Positions 10,259 to 19,154 of a stretch of 64,000 nucleotides of DNA are shown one piece after another. Position 1 is the stretch's first letter. Each line of letters opens with the position of its first letter. The stretch spans positions 62,001-126,000 of the forward strand of contig NZ_RHWX01000010.1 in NCBI RefSeq assembly GCF_003938605.1, read 5' to 3'. Below the pieces are notes generated by a model. It saw nothing but the letters and a program-made list of their open reading frames with translations. It made no database searches and was not told the origin of the DNA. The DNA comes from Brevundimonas sp. 357 (lineage in GTDB: Bacteria > Pseudomonadota > Alphaproteobacteria > Caulobacterales > Caulobacteraceae). The position numbers and the translations under genes were made by a program.

Positions 10259-10387
10259 CGCTCATCCCGGCGGACGCCGGGACCCAGTAAGAGCCGCGCG
10301 CACGCCGGTCCCCAACCCTTACGCAATGTGGTCAAGGTTCTTGCCTGAAGCCAAAGCACTGGGTCCCGGCGTCCGCCGGGATGAGCG
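10259..10387. repeat. 30-bp perfect inverted repeat, CTCATCCCGGCGG family
   Basis: The arms 10259-10288 and 10358-10387 are exact reverse complements of 30 bases, separated by 69 bases. Each arm itself contains a smaller palindrome (CCCGGCG / CGCCGGG). It fills the space between ruvX and the HTH gene. A reverse-strand ORF across it (10213-10413) is judged an artefact of the repeat. This looks like a dispersed REP/MITE-like intergenic element. Confidence 0.85.
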
Positions 10388-10402
10388 GTGTTAAAGGCGG
10401 AC

Positions 10403-10702
10403 TCACACGTCATCGTCCCCGACCGGCCCGCCTTCGTTCTCCAGGCTGCGGATCGAGCGTACTTCCTTGCGCGTGAACTTTAGCCGCACGCCCAGGCCGC
10501 CGTCTTCTTCGTGCAGGAAGACGGCGCCGCCTTCCTCCAGCGCGGCCTGAAGGCGGCTGCGGGCCTCGTCGCCGGGATCGACGTTTTCGCGCTCGAAGTC
10601 GGCCAGGGCGTCCACCGTCAGGCCGGACAGGCGGGCCACATGGTCGCGCGGCCATTGCACCAGGGCGCGCGCGGCGCGGACTTGGGGGCCGGTGATCTTC
10701 AT
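10403..10702 (-). CDS. Small helix-turn-helix DNA-binding protein
   Basis: Protein of 99 aa resembling Xre-type repressors. The first 55 residues read as a five-helix HTH (QVRAARALVQWPRDHVARLS, then GLTVDALADFERE). After it come a stretch that fits a short beta strand (GGAVFLHEEDGGLGVRLKF) and an acidic C-terminus. The start at 10702 (MKITGPQVRAAR) places the HTH at the N-terminus; an upstream ATG at 10789 would add unrelated residues. Proteins of this shape are common single-gene regulators in alphaproteobacteria. The target is unknown. Confidence 0.75.
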   Translation of the reverse strand: MKITGPQVRAARALVQWPRDHVARLSGLTVDALADFERENVDPGDEARSRLQAALEEGGAVFLHEEDGGLGVRLKFTRKEVRSIRSLENEGGPVGDDDV

Positions 10703-10810
10703 GGTCGCGTCTCCTGTGGTCTGCGCCCCATACTTAGGCGCCGCCACGGCCTTCGATAGGGGGCGTTTGGCCGCAACGGCCAAGCTCATTTCGCGCCTGC
10801 ACCCAAATCC

Positions 10811-10839
10811 TTGTCGAAGCGGCGTCGAGACGCTAATCC
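10811..10839 (+). promoter_or_regulatory. Probable housekeeping sigma promoter of gatCAB
   Basis: TTGTCGA at 10811-10817 and GCTAATCC at 10832-10839 are 14 bases apart. This fits the Caulobacter-type consensus TTGACG, N10-14, GCTANAWC. The gatC start codon lies 34 bases downstream with GGAGGG as its ribosome binding site. Confidence 0.55.
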
Positions 10840-10873
10840 CGACCCCTTAGACTCTCATGCTTTGGAGGGCCGC

Positions 10874-11161
10874 ATGGCCATCGACGCCGCGACGGTGCGC
10901 AGGGTTGCGCATCTCGCCCGCATCAAGACCCCCGAGGACCGCCTGGAGCCGCTGGCCCAGGAGCTGAACGGCATCCTGAAGTGGATCGAACAGCTGGACG
11001 AGGTGGACGTGCAGGGCGTCGAACCGATGACCTCCAACGTGTCCCAGCCGCTGCGCCTGCGCGACGACGTGGTGACGGACGGCGACAAGGTGGCCGACGT
11101 CCTGTCCAATGCGCCCAAATCCGCCGACGGCTTCTTCGTCGTGCCCAAGGTCGTGGAGTAA
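10874..11161 (+). CDS. gatC: Asp-tRNA(Asn)/Glu-tRNA(Gln) amidotransferase subunit C
   Basis: Small scaffold subunit of the GatCAB amidotransferase, which converts mischarged Glu-tRNA(Gln) and/or Asp-tRNA(Asn). The 95 aa protein has the family pattern VRRVAHLARIKTPEDRLEPL, a central helix (ILKWIEQLDEVDVQGVEPM) and the C-terminal segment DGFFVVPKVVE. The ATG at 10874 follows GGAGGG. It is the first gene of gatCAB, three bases from gatA. Confidence 0.96.
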   Translation: MAIDAATVRRVAHLARIKTPEDRLEPLAQELNGILKWIEQLDEVDVQGVEPMTSNVSQPLRLRDDVVTDGDKVADVLSNAPKSADGFFVVPKVVE

Positions 11162-11164
11162 GTC

Positions 11165-12643
11165 ATGACCGATTTGACCAAGCTGACGCTGGCCGACGCC
11201 GTCGACGGCCTGAAGGCCAAGACCTTCTCGTCCGAAGAACTGACCCAGGCCTTCCTGAGCAACATCGAGGCCTCGAACCCGACGCTGAACGCCTATGTCG
11301 AGGTGACGGCGGACAAGGCGCTGGAACAGGCGCGCGCGTCCGACGCCCGTCTGGCCAAGGGCGAGGGCGGGGCGCTGGAAGGCGCGCCGCTGGGCATCAA
11401 GGATCTGTTCTGCACGCAGGGCGTGCAGACGACCGCCGGCTCGAACATGCTGCGCGGCTTCGTGCCGCCGTATGAATCGACCGTCACCGCCAATCTGTGG
11501 CGCGACGGGGCGGTCATGCTGGGCAAGCTGAACATGGACGAATTCGCCATGGGCTCGTCCAACGAGACCTCGGCCTTCGGGCCGGTGAAGAACCCGTGGA
11601 AGTCCAAGGGCTCGAACGCCGACCTGACGCCGGGCGGCTCGTCCGGCGGTTCGGCTTCGGCCGTGGCGGCGGACCTGTGCCTGGCTGCGACCGCTTCGGA
11701 CACCGGCGGCTCGATCCGCCAGCCCGCCGCCTTCACCGGCACCGTGGGCATCAAGCCGACCTACGGCCGCGCCAGCCGCTACGGCATGGTCGCCTTCGCC
11801 AGCTCGCTGGACCAGGCCGGGCCGATCGCCAAGACGGTCAAGGATTCGGCCCTGTTGCTGAACTCCATGTGCTCGTTCGACGCCCAGGATTCGACCAGCC
11901 TCGACATCCCGACCCCCGACTGGACCCAATCGGTCGGCCAGTCGGTCAAGGGCCTGCGCATCGGCGTGCCCAAGGAATACGTCCTCGACGGCATGCCCGC
12001 CGAGATTCAGAAGCTGTGGGAGCAGGGCGTCGCGTGGCTGAAGGCCGCCGGTTGCGAGATCGTCGAGATCAGCCTGCCGCACACCAAATACGCCCTGCCG
12101 ACCTACTACATCGTGGCCCCGGCCGAGGCGTCGTCGAACCTGGCGCGCTATGACGGCATGCGCTTCGGCCATCGCGCCGAGCAGTTCGCCTCGCTGGACG
12201 ACCTCTATGCGACCTCGCGCGCCGAGGGCTTCGGCAAGGAGGTTCAACGCCGCCTGACCATCGGCGCCTATGTGCTGTCGGCGGGCTTCTACGACGCCTA
12301 TTACGTCAAGGCGCTGAAGGTGCGTCGCCGCATCGCCCAGGACTTCGACAACGTCTGGGGCCAGGTGGACGCCATCCTGACGCCGTCCACCCCGTCGGCC
12401 GCCTTCGCCATCGGCGACAAGCAGATCGACCCCCTGACCATGTATCTGAACGACGTCTTCACGGTGACGACCAACCTGGCCGGTCTGCCGGGCATCTCGG
12501 TCCCCGCCGGCCTCAGCGCCGACGGCCTGCCGCTGGGCCTGCAGGTCATCGGCAAGGCCCTGGATGAAGCGACGGTGTTCCAGGTCGCGGGCGCCCTCGA
12601 AGACGCGGCGGGCTTCGTCGCCAAGCCGGACCGTTGGTGGTGA
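11165..12643 (+). CDS. gatA: Asp-tRNA(Asn)/Glu-tRNA(Gln) amidotransferase subunit A
   Basis: Glutaminase subunit that releases ammonia for the amidation of mischarged tRNA. The 492 aa amidase-signature enzyme has the catalytic lysine in GIKDLF and the Ser-cisSer pair in the Gly/Ser-rich block ([12 protein letters not shown] and [11 protein letters not shown]). The C-terminus ([20 protein letters not shown]) is typical. It lies directly after gatC and two bases before the ATG of gatB, so the complex is made from one transcript. Confidence 0.97.
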   Translation: MTDLTKLTLADAVDGLKAKTFSSEELTQAFLSNIEASNPTLNAYVEVTADKALEQARASDARLAKGEGGALEGAPLGIKDLFCTQGVQTTAGSNMLRGFVPPYESTVTANLWRDGAVMLGKLNMDEFAMGSSNETSAFGPVKNPWKSKGSNADLTPGGSSGGSASAVAADLCLAATASDTGGSIRQPAAFTGTVGIKPTYGRASRYGMVAFASSLDQAGPIAKTVKDSALLLNSMCSFDAQDSTSLDIPTPDWTQSVGQSVKGLRIGVPKEYVLDGMPAEIQKLWEQGVAWLKAAGCEIVEISLPHTKYALPTYYIVAPAEASSNLARYDGMRFGHRAEQFASLDDLYATSRAEGFGKEVQRRLTIGAYVLSAGFYDAYYVKALKVRRRIAQDFDNVWGQVDAILTPSTPSAAFAIGDKQIDPLTMYLNDVFTVTTNLAGLPGISVPAGLSADGLPLGLQVIGKALDEATVFQVAGALEDAAGFVAKPDRWW

Positions 12644-12645
12644 GC

Positions 12646-14139
<1,494 letters not shown>

Positions 14140-14154
14140 GCTCTGACGGGAACG

Positions 14155-15075
14155 TTAGTGGTGGGCTTTAATCGGTCGCATCACGTCAATCTGTTCTGCG
14201 CCGCTTTCGTCGAGGCAGCGGTCTTCCACCTGAACGGTGGCGAAGAAAAAACCGAACCGCTCACGTAGCAATGCGTGAGCGGTGAACAGCACGTTCTGTG
14301 GGTCGCTGCCTTTGGAGACCCGGATGTGGCTGGAAAAAACTTGCTTGCCGCTGGTTAGCGCCCAGGCGTGTGCGTGATGGACGTCAGCCACGCCCTCAAT
14401 TTCGGCGAGAGCTTCCGTGATTTGTGACAGGCTGACACCTGTCGGTGTCCCCTCCATCAACAGGTGAGCGGCATCGCGCAATATGCCCCAGCTCGCCCAG
14501 ATCAGCACAAATCCAAAAGCCATACCGAGAAGCGGGTCGATCAGCAGGAATCCCGTGAACCGAATGATCAGGGCTGTCACGATGATCAGCAGACTGCCGA
14601 CGAAGGTCTGTATGACGTGCCAGAAGGCGCCTCGCATGTTTAGGTCGTCTTTGCTTTGACGCCACATCAGCCCCAACGCGACGAATTCTGTCAGCAGACC
14701 GCCCGCCGCTACCCACAGCATCGGGCCTGTAGGCAGATGAACCGGCTCGGACAACCGCATGGCCGCCATGACGATGACCACCATGGCCATGGCCAACAGG
14801 AAACCGCCGTTCACCAGCGCGCCTATTATCTCGGCTCGGAACCAGCCGAAGCTGCGGCTCTCGTCGGCTGGTCGGCGCGCAAGCTTCGCTGCGACAAGAG
14901 CAACGAGAACCCCGCCCACGGCGGAGAATGTGTGAAAAGCGTCGGAAATGACGGCGATAGAGCCGGTCCACAGGCCAATTACCAGTTCAGCGATGAAGTA
15001 GAGGCCAGTCAACCATGCCGATATGACCATCGCCCGGCCGCTGGAAGGAAGGTGTCCCTGATGACCGCCGTTCAT
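14155..15075 (-). CDS. Cation diffusion facilitator transporter with an altered metal site
   Basis: Six-helix CDF transporter (ZitB/CzcD-like), 306 aa, normally exporting Zn, Co or Cd in exchange for protons. Family landmarks are present (SIAVISDAFHTFSAVGG in TM2, SFGWFRAEIIGALVNG in TM3, HVIQTFVGSL in TM5, a C-terminal cytoplasmic domain with VADVHHAHAW). In canonical members the TM2 and TM5 motifs are HxxxD; here they read HTFSA and HVIQT, so both aspartates are replaced while both histidines remain. Start at 15075 follows CAGGGACAAGG; 15108 is an alternative. Base composition looks lower in GC than the flanks, a hint of transfer. Convergent with gatB. Confidence 0.87.
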   Translation of the reverse strand: MNGGHQGHLPSSGRAMVISAWLTGLYFIAELVIGLWTGSIAVISDAFHTFSAVGGVLVALVAAKLARRPADESRSFGWFRAEIIGALVNGGFLLAMAMVVIVMAAMRLSEPVHLPTGPMLWVAAGGLLTEFVALGLMWRQSKDDLNMRGAFWHVIQTFVGSLLIIVTALIIRFTGFLLIDPLLGMAFGFVLIWASWGILRDAAHLLMEGTPTGVSLSQITEALAEIEGVADVHHAHAWALTSGKQVFSSHIRVSKGSDPQNVLFTAHALLRERFGFFFATVQVEDRCLDESGAEQIDVMRPIKAHH

Positions 15076-15217
15076 AGCCTTGTCCCTGTATGCGCATCTG
15101 TTTCGCACCGGGAGGCGAGCGACTGTGTCATATGGCTCGTTGGGCGGCGCACCTATTCCTTACGCACGCCGCGCCGTGCCCCCTCGGTGAGAGGTCGGGC
15201 AAAGAACCTCACGCGAA

Positions 15218-15245
15218 AACGGCCGTCTCTGGAGAGGCGGCCGTT
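15218..15245 (-). terminator. Intrinsic terminator after the first RcnB-like gene
   Basis: Hairpin with arms AACGGCCG / CGGCCGTT extended by TCTC/GAGG pairing. On the reverse strand it is followed by TTTTCGCG. It lies 16 bases beyond the stop codon of the 15261-16199 gene. Confidence 0.7.
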
Positions 15246-15260
15246 GTGCTTTTCTGTCGC

Positions 15261-16199
15261 CTACCAGCGCCAGGCGTCGCGGACGACTTCGATGATGTAG
15301 CCGTCGTAGTCGTCGATCAGATAGATCGCATTGTCGACGTAGACCCATCGCGTGCCTGGAGGCGGATAGCCCAGGCCGTAGGAGCGCCAGTCGTTCACCT
15401 GATAGCGCCAGAAGACGTCCGGCAGGTACTGGCCGACGTAATACTGCCGGTTCCAATAGCTGCGCGGCACGCTGTAGTAGCCGTAGCCGGGCGCGAAATA
15501 GAAGCCGATGCGCACGCCGTTCCAGCTGCGGAAGCGCTGGTCATGGCGCCACCAGTCGCTGCGGTGGCGTCGATCCCAGTCGCGGCGCCACTGGTCGCGG
15601 TTCCAGCGGTTGTGGAACTCACGATAGTCGCGGTCCCGGTTCCACTGGCCCGGTCGATCGGGGCGGTTGGGGCGATTCCAGTCCGGACGATCCGGTCTGT
15701 TTGGCCTCTGAGAATCTGGTCGATCCGGGCGTTGCGGACGATCCGGTCGGTTCCAGTCGGGCCGATCCGGACGGCCGTTTTCGGGTCTGTCGGGGCGTCC
15801 AGGCGTCTCAGGCCGAGAAGGACGGTCGGGCCTGTTCCATTCCGGACGATCCGGGCGCTGCGGATGATCGGGCCGGTTCGGCTGCTGCGGCCGCTCGGGA
15901 CGATTGGGTCGCTCGCCGGATGGACGGTCCGGCCGGTGGCCATCTGGCCTTTGCGGGCGCTGAGCCTCGGGGGAGGGGCGCTGCGGTCGCTCAGGGCGGC
16001 TCTCGAACTGGCGTTCCTGGCGCTGAGAGGGCGATACGGCGCGGTCGCGTTGCTCACGCTGAGGAGCGGCGCGTCGTTCCGGACGGCGAGCGCCGTCCTC
16101 GCGCGCGTGGGGCCGGTCCTGGGCCATGACGGCCAGCGGCGCGGCGGTGGGAACCAGGAAGCTGGCGGCGGCCGCGAACATGAGGAGCGAACGTTTCAT
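15261..16199 (-). CDS. RcnB-like secreted protein with a long Arg-Pro-Asp repeat region
   Basis: Predicted periplasmic protein of 312 aa with a signal peptide (MKRSLLMFAAAASFLVPTAA). Residues about 30-180 are low complexity, built from repeated RPDRP, RPERP and DWNRP units. The C-terminal 100 residues (FHNRWNRDQWRRDWDRRH onward) resemble the RcnB domain known from nickel/cobalt homeostasis in E. coli: aromatic-rich beta hairpins, FYFAPGYGYY, and a final segment predicted to span IYLIDDYDGYIIEVV. ATG 16199 is chosen for the signal peptide. Metal binding is an inference from the family and not visible as a motif. Confidence 0.72.
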   Translation of the reverse strand: MKRSLLMFAAAASFLVPTAAPLAVMAQDRPHAREDGARRPERRAAPQREQRDRAVSPSQRQERQFESRPERPQRPSPEAQRPQRPDGHRPDRPSGERPNRPERPQQPNRPDHPQRPDRPEWNRPDRPSRPETPGRPDRPENGRPDRPDWNRPDRPQRPDRPDSQRPNRPDRPDWNRPNRPDRPGQWNRDRDYREFHNRWNRDQWRRDWDRRHRSDWWRHDQRFRSWNGVRIGFYFAPGYGYYSVPRSYWNRQYYVGQYLPDVFWRYQVNDWRSYGLGYPPPGTRWVYVDNAIYLIDDYDGYIIEVVRDAWRW

Positions 16200-16303
16200 G
16201 ATCATCAATCCTCGCACGTCCGACAGGACGGCTTGATGCGCAGGATGCGCGGTGCGCCATGAACCTGCGCTGAACGCTGATCGCAGAGCGTCGTCATGAA
16301 AAA

Positions 16304-16332
16304 GGCCCCGCAAGACAGGTGCTTGCGGGGCC
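16304..16332 (-). terminator. Intrinsic terminator after the second RcnB-like gene
   Basis: Perfect 11-bp stem GGCCCCGCAAG / CTTGCGGGGCC with a 7-base loop. On the reverse strand it is followed by TTTTTCATG. It ends transcription from the 16357-16926 gene. Confidence 0.85.
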
Positions 16333-16356
16333 GAAGAAGGAGCTTGTCTGAACGAT

Positions 16357-16926
16357 CTAATAGATGTCGTGCAGGACGCTGGCGATCAGGCCGGTCGCGA
16401 CCGCGATCATCAGGATGTCGTTGCCGGCGTGGACATAGCGGTAGCCGCGCGGCGCCGGACGCAGGCCGTAATAATAGGGATCGTTCACATAGTATCCGCG
16501 GTAGGCGGAGGGCAGATAGCCGCCCGTGCGCCAGCGATAGCCGTAGTAGCGAGGCTCGACCCGATAATAGCCGTGGCCGGGCGCATACCAGTAACCGTTC
16601 CGCGCGCCGCGATAATCACGGTACTCGGGGCGGTGACGCCACCAGTCGCGGTTGTCACGGCTCCAGCGGTCATATCGCCGCTGCTCCTGACGCCATTCAC
16701 GGTGATCGTTGCGGCGGTCCTGTCTCCATTCGCGCCGGTCATCGCGGCGATCCTGGCGCCACTCGCGGCGATCATCGTGGCGATCCTGACGCCGATCGCG
16801 ATCATGGCCCCGGCGGTCCTGGCTCCATTCGCGACGATCATGGCGGTCCTGAGCCTGCGCCATCATGGGGGCGGCCGTGGTCGCCAGCGCCAGGGCGATG
16901 ACGGCGGCCTTGGTCAGGCGGTTCAT
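16357..16926 (-). CDS. RcnB-like secreted protein with basic REWRQDRR repeats
   Basis: Second RcnB-like protein, 189 aa, directly upstream of its paralogue. It begins with a signal peptide (MNRLTKAAVIALALATTAA, cleavage near AQAQ). Next is a highly charged region with four or more copies of REWRQDRR/REWSQDRR. The C-terminal RcnB-type domain has YWYAPGHGYYRVEPRYYG and YRYVHAGNDILMIAVATG. ATG 16926 is chosen because it starts the signal peptide; the frame is open further upstream. The gene has its own terminator, so the two paralogues are probably separate transcripts. Confidence 0.75.
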   Translation of the reverse strand: MNRLTKAAVIALALATTAAPMMAQAQDRHDRREWSQDRRGHDRDRRQDRHDDRREWRQDRRDDRREWRQDRRNDHREWRQEQRRYDRWSRDNRDWWRHRPEYRDYRGARNGYWYAPGHGYYRVEPRYYGYRWRTGGYLPSAYRGYYVNDPYYYGLRPAPRGYRYVHAGNDILMIAVATGLIASVLHDIY

Positions 16927-17124
16927 GTTCAACTCCATCCAAGTGGCGAAACCCTGTCTGGCTGGAATTTCGACTTTGGCGAATGAACGCCGTCTGAACC
17001 GGAGCGTCATCTTGCGGGGTGTGGCGCGTCCACGGCATTCGGCGTTAACGCTAATTTCAAACCGTCGGTATTTGACTGTCACTCCGAGGGCGGAGCCAGA
17101 ACGGCCCGTTCAGGAGGACAAGCG

Positions 17125-17427
17125 ATGACTGCCTATGAAACGGCGCACGACGCTATCGACCACGCGGCCCTGCCGCTGCCCACGCCCGACATGGACGGCG
17201 ACGCCCTGTTCCGTCTGGGCCTGGCCTATTCGGCGGGACTGGACGGGTGCCCGATCGACCGGGTGTCGGCCCACATGATCTTCAACCTGGCCTCCATGAA
17301 GGGCTCGATCGAGGCGCGGGAATACCGCCGCGACATCAGCCAGGAGATGGAGCACGACGAGATCGCTGAGGCGCAGCGCGCCGCGCGCCGATGGATCGAC
17401 GCCGGTTCATCCTCTCTGGCGGCCTGA
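17125..17427 (+). CDS. Small Sel1/TPR-like protein
   Basis: Protein of 100 aa with one clear Sel1-like pair of helices: DALFRLGLAYSAGLDG, then IDRVSAHMIFNLASMKGSIEAREYRRDI. The spacing of Leu-Gly-Tyr and Ala-Ala residues is that of Sel1 repeats. The ATG at 17125 follows CAGGAGGACAAGCG. It is probably cytoplasmic, as no signal peptide is seen. No partner can be named from context. Confidence 0.7.
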   Translation: MTAYETAHDAIDHAALPLPTPDMDGDALFRLGLAYSAGLDGCPIDRVSAHMIFNLASMKGSIEAREYRRDISQEMEHDEIAEAQRAARRWIDAGSSSLAA

Positions 17428-17519
17428 CCTTGGTGAATTGAGAAGCCGTTCGGCGTCTGGACCGGGCGGGCGCGGCGGGGTATGCACCCCGCGAGTTCCC
17501 CGTCCGAAGGATTCCGTCC

Positions 17520-17825
17520 ATGCTCGCTCGCATCTACCGCCCGGCCAAGACCGCGATGCAGTCCGGCAAGGCCAAGGCGCGCGACTGGCGTCTGGAATTC
17601 GAGCCCGCCTCGGCGCGCACCATTGATCCGCTGATGGGATGGACCAGCTCGACCGACATGAACGGCCAGGTTCGGCTGTCGTTCGACACCAAGGAAGAGG
17701 CGGTCGACTACGCCGAACGCCACGGCATCGCCTTCCGACTGCATGAACCCAATGAGGCGCCGGTCATCATCAAGGCCTACGCCGACAACTTCGCCACCAA
17801 CCGCAAGCAGTCCTGGACCCACTAG
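17520..17825 (+). CDS. NDUFS4-family NADH dehydrogenase accessory subunit
   Basis: Homologue of the mitochondrial complex I 18 kDa (NDUFS4) subunit, which in alphaproteobacteria binds the peripheral arm of NADH:ubiquinone oxidoreductase. The 101 aa protein shows the family signature: W-x-L-E-F near residue 25 (DWRLEFEP), PLMGWTSSTD, and SFDTKEEAVDYAERHGI, ending YADNFATNRKQSWTH. Length is normal for the bacterial form. The nuo operon is not in the window, as is usual for this gene. Confidence 0.92.
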   Translation: MLARIYRPAKTAMQSGKAKARDWRLEFEPASARTIDPLMGWTSSTDMNGQVRLSFDTKEEAVDYAERHGIAFRLHEPNEAPVIIKAYADNFATNRKQSWTH

Positions 17826-17846
17826 GGTCGGACGGCTGCACCTGAG

Positions 17847-17923
17847 GCGCCCTTAGCTCAACCGGATAGAGCACCCGCCTTCTAAGCGGACGGTTGCAGG
17901 TTCGAGTCCTGCAGGGCGCGCCA
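17847..17923 (+). tRNA. tRNA-Arg (anticodon TCT)
   Basis: Full cloverleaf with acceptor stem GCGCCCT / AGGGCGC, D arm TAGCTCAACCGGATAGAGC, anticodon arm CCGCCTTCTAAGCGG with anticodon TCT (reads AGA), T arm GCAGGTTCGAGTCCTGC and encoded CCA at 17921-17923. Its 3' half overlaps, antisense, the end of the reverse-strand gene at 17882-19075. Confidence 0.97.
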
Positions 17924-19075
17924 TGCCTTCAATCCCTTCTCCAGATCGGCGATCAGGTCGGCGGGGTCTTCCAGACCGACATGCAGCCGCAGCAGTTGAC
18001 CCGGCAGGGCGGGCGCATGCTGTCGGTGCGCCAGTTGCGGGGTCTCATGGGTGATCAGGCTTTCGAAACCGCCCCAGGAATAGCCCATGCCGAACAGGTT
18101 TAGGGCGCGCATGAAGGCATGAGCGGCCGCAGTGTCGCCGCCCTTCATGACCACGCCCATCAACGACGCCGCGCCGTTGAAATCCCTTCGCCACAGGTCG
18201 TGCCCGACCGAGCTGGGCAGAGGCGGGTAGAGGATGCGAGCGACTTCGGCCTGATCCTGCAGCCATTTGGCAATACGCAGGGCTGATCGCGCCTGCGCCT
18301 CATAGCGCAAGGGAAGGGTGCGGGCGCCGCGCAACGCCAGCCATGCGTCGTCGGGCGAGACGTGCCAGCCCATGTCTTCGATCGTATGGCTGACCGCCCG
18401 CAGAATCTCGGGTGCGTCGGCTGCAATCCCGCCCATCAGCAGGTCGGAATGGCCGCCGGCATACTTCGTCAGGGCCTGGACGCTGACGTCGACGCCGTGC
18501 GCCAGAGGGCGAAAGGCCAGCCCCGCCGCCCAGGTATTGTCCATCACCGTCAGCACGCCGCGCGTTCGGCAGGCGGCGGCCAGGGCGGGAACATCCGCCA
18601 TTTCAAACGTCAGCGAGCCCGGCGCCTCGATCAGCAGCACCCGCGTCCGCTCATGGACGTGCTCCATCACGGCTTCGACCGAAGCGTCGGCGGGATGAAA
18701 CCGCGCCGTCACGCCTCTGACCTCCAGGTGCCGGGTCAGGAAGCGCCGCGTGGGGCCATAGACGGCGTCGGTCGTCAGCACCTCGTCGCCGGGCCTCAAC
18801 AAGGCCGTCAGCGGCAAAGTGACCGCAGCCAGGCCCGAGGGAACCAGAAAGACGTCGCTCGCCCCCTCTAGATCGGCCAGCACGGCGCGCAGGTCTCGCG
18901 CCGCCCTGGTTCCGTCCAGACCGTAGACCGGACCGTCCGTGGCGTCCTGCATCGCCGCCGGGTCGTCGCTCAGCATGGTCGAGGCCCGCTCGACCGGGGG
19001 ATTGACGGGGCGGCGCCCCTGGCCGCGTCGCGTGGCGCCGGCGATCAGTCGGGTGCGGTCGGAAAGCGTCGGCAT
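17882..19075 (-). CDS. metC: Cystathionine beta-lyase-like PLP enzyme (gene end overlaps tRNA-Arg)
   Basis: Cys/Met-metabolism PLP enzyme, 397 aa, expected to cleave cystathionine to homocysteine, pyruvate and ammonia. Seen are VYGLDGTRAARDLRAVLADLE-type N-terminal residues (read in parts), the PLP-ring stacking region SGLAAVTLPLTALL, MDNTWAAGL and the Schiff-base lysine in QALTKYAGGHSD, with SWGGFESLI near the C-terminus. The last 13 or so codons (W-R-A-L-Q-D-S-N-L-Q-P-S-A) are the complement of tRNA-Arg bases 17885-17923, beyond the usual family end. The gene is monocistronic and divergent from 19155. MetC versus another gamma-family lyase is uncertain. Confidence 0.85.
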   Translation of the reverse strand: MPTLSDRTRLIAGATRRGQGRRPVNPPVERASTMLSDDPAAMQDATDGPVYGLDGTRAARDLRAVLADLEGASDVFLVPSGLAAVTLPLTALLRPGDEVLTTDAVYGPTRRFLTRHLEVRGVTARFHPADASVEAVMEHVHERTRVLLIEAPGSLTFEMADVPALAAACRTRGVLTVMDNTWAAGLAFRPLAHGVDVSVQALTKYAGGHSDLLMGGIAADAPEILRAVSHTIEDMGWHVSPDDAWLALRGARTLPLRYEAQARSALRIAKWLQDQAEVARILYPPLPSSVGHDLWRRDFNGAASLMGVVMKGGDTAAAHAFMRALNLFGMGYSWGGFESLITHETPQLAHRQHAPALPGQLLRLHVGLEDPADLIADLEKGLKAWRALQDSNLQPSA

Positions 19076-19154
19076 ACGGGCTCCGGCGGGTTGCGGTTCG
19101 CGGCCTAGAGGGCTCTAAACTAGGGCGGGGCGCAAGGCAGGAGCAGTGAACGGC

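Noticed and set aside
10213-10413. Reverse ORF of 66 codons containing AHPGGRRDP
   Set aside because: It is the translation of the 30-bp inverted repeat; such peptides recur wherever the repeat occurs and have no protein features.
15395-16057. Reverse ORF (Thr/Ala/Ile-rich) inside the first RcnB-like gene
   Set aside because: A frame-shifted reading of the Arg-Pro-Asp repeats; repeats leave all frames open.
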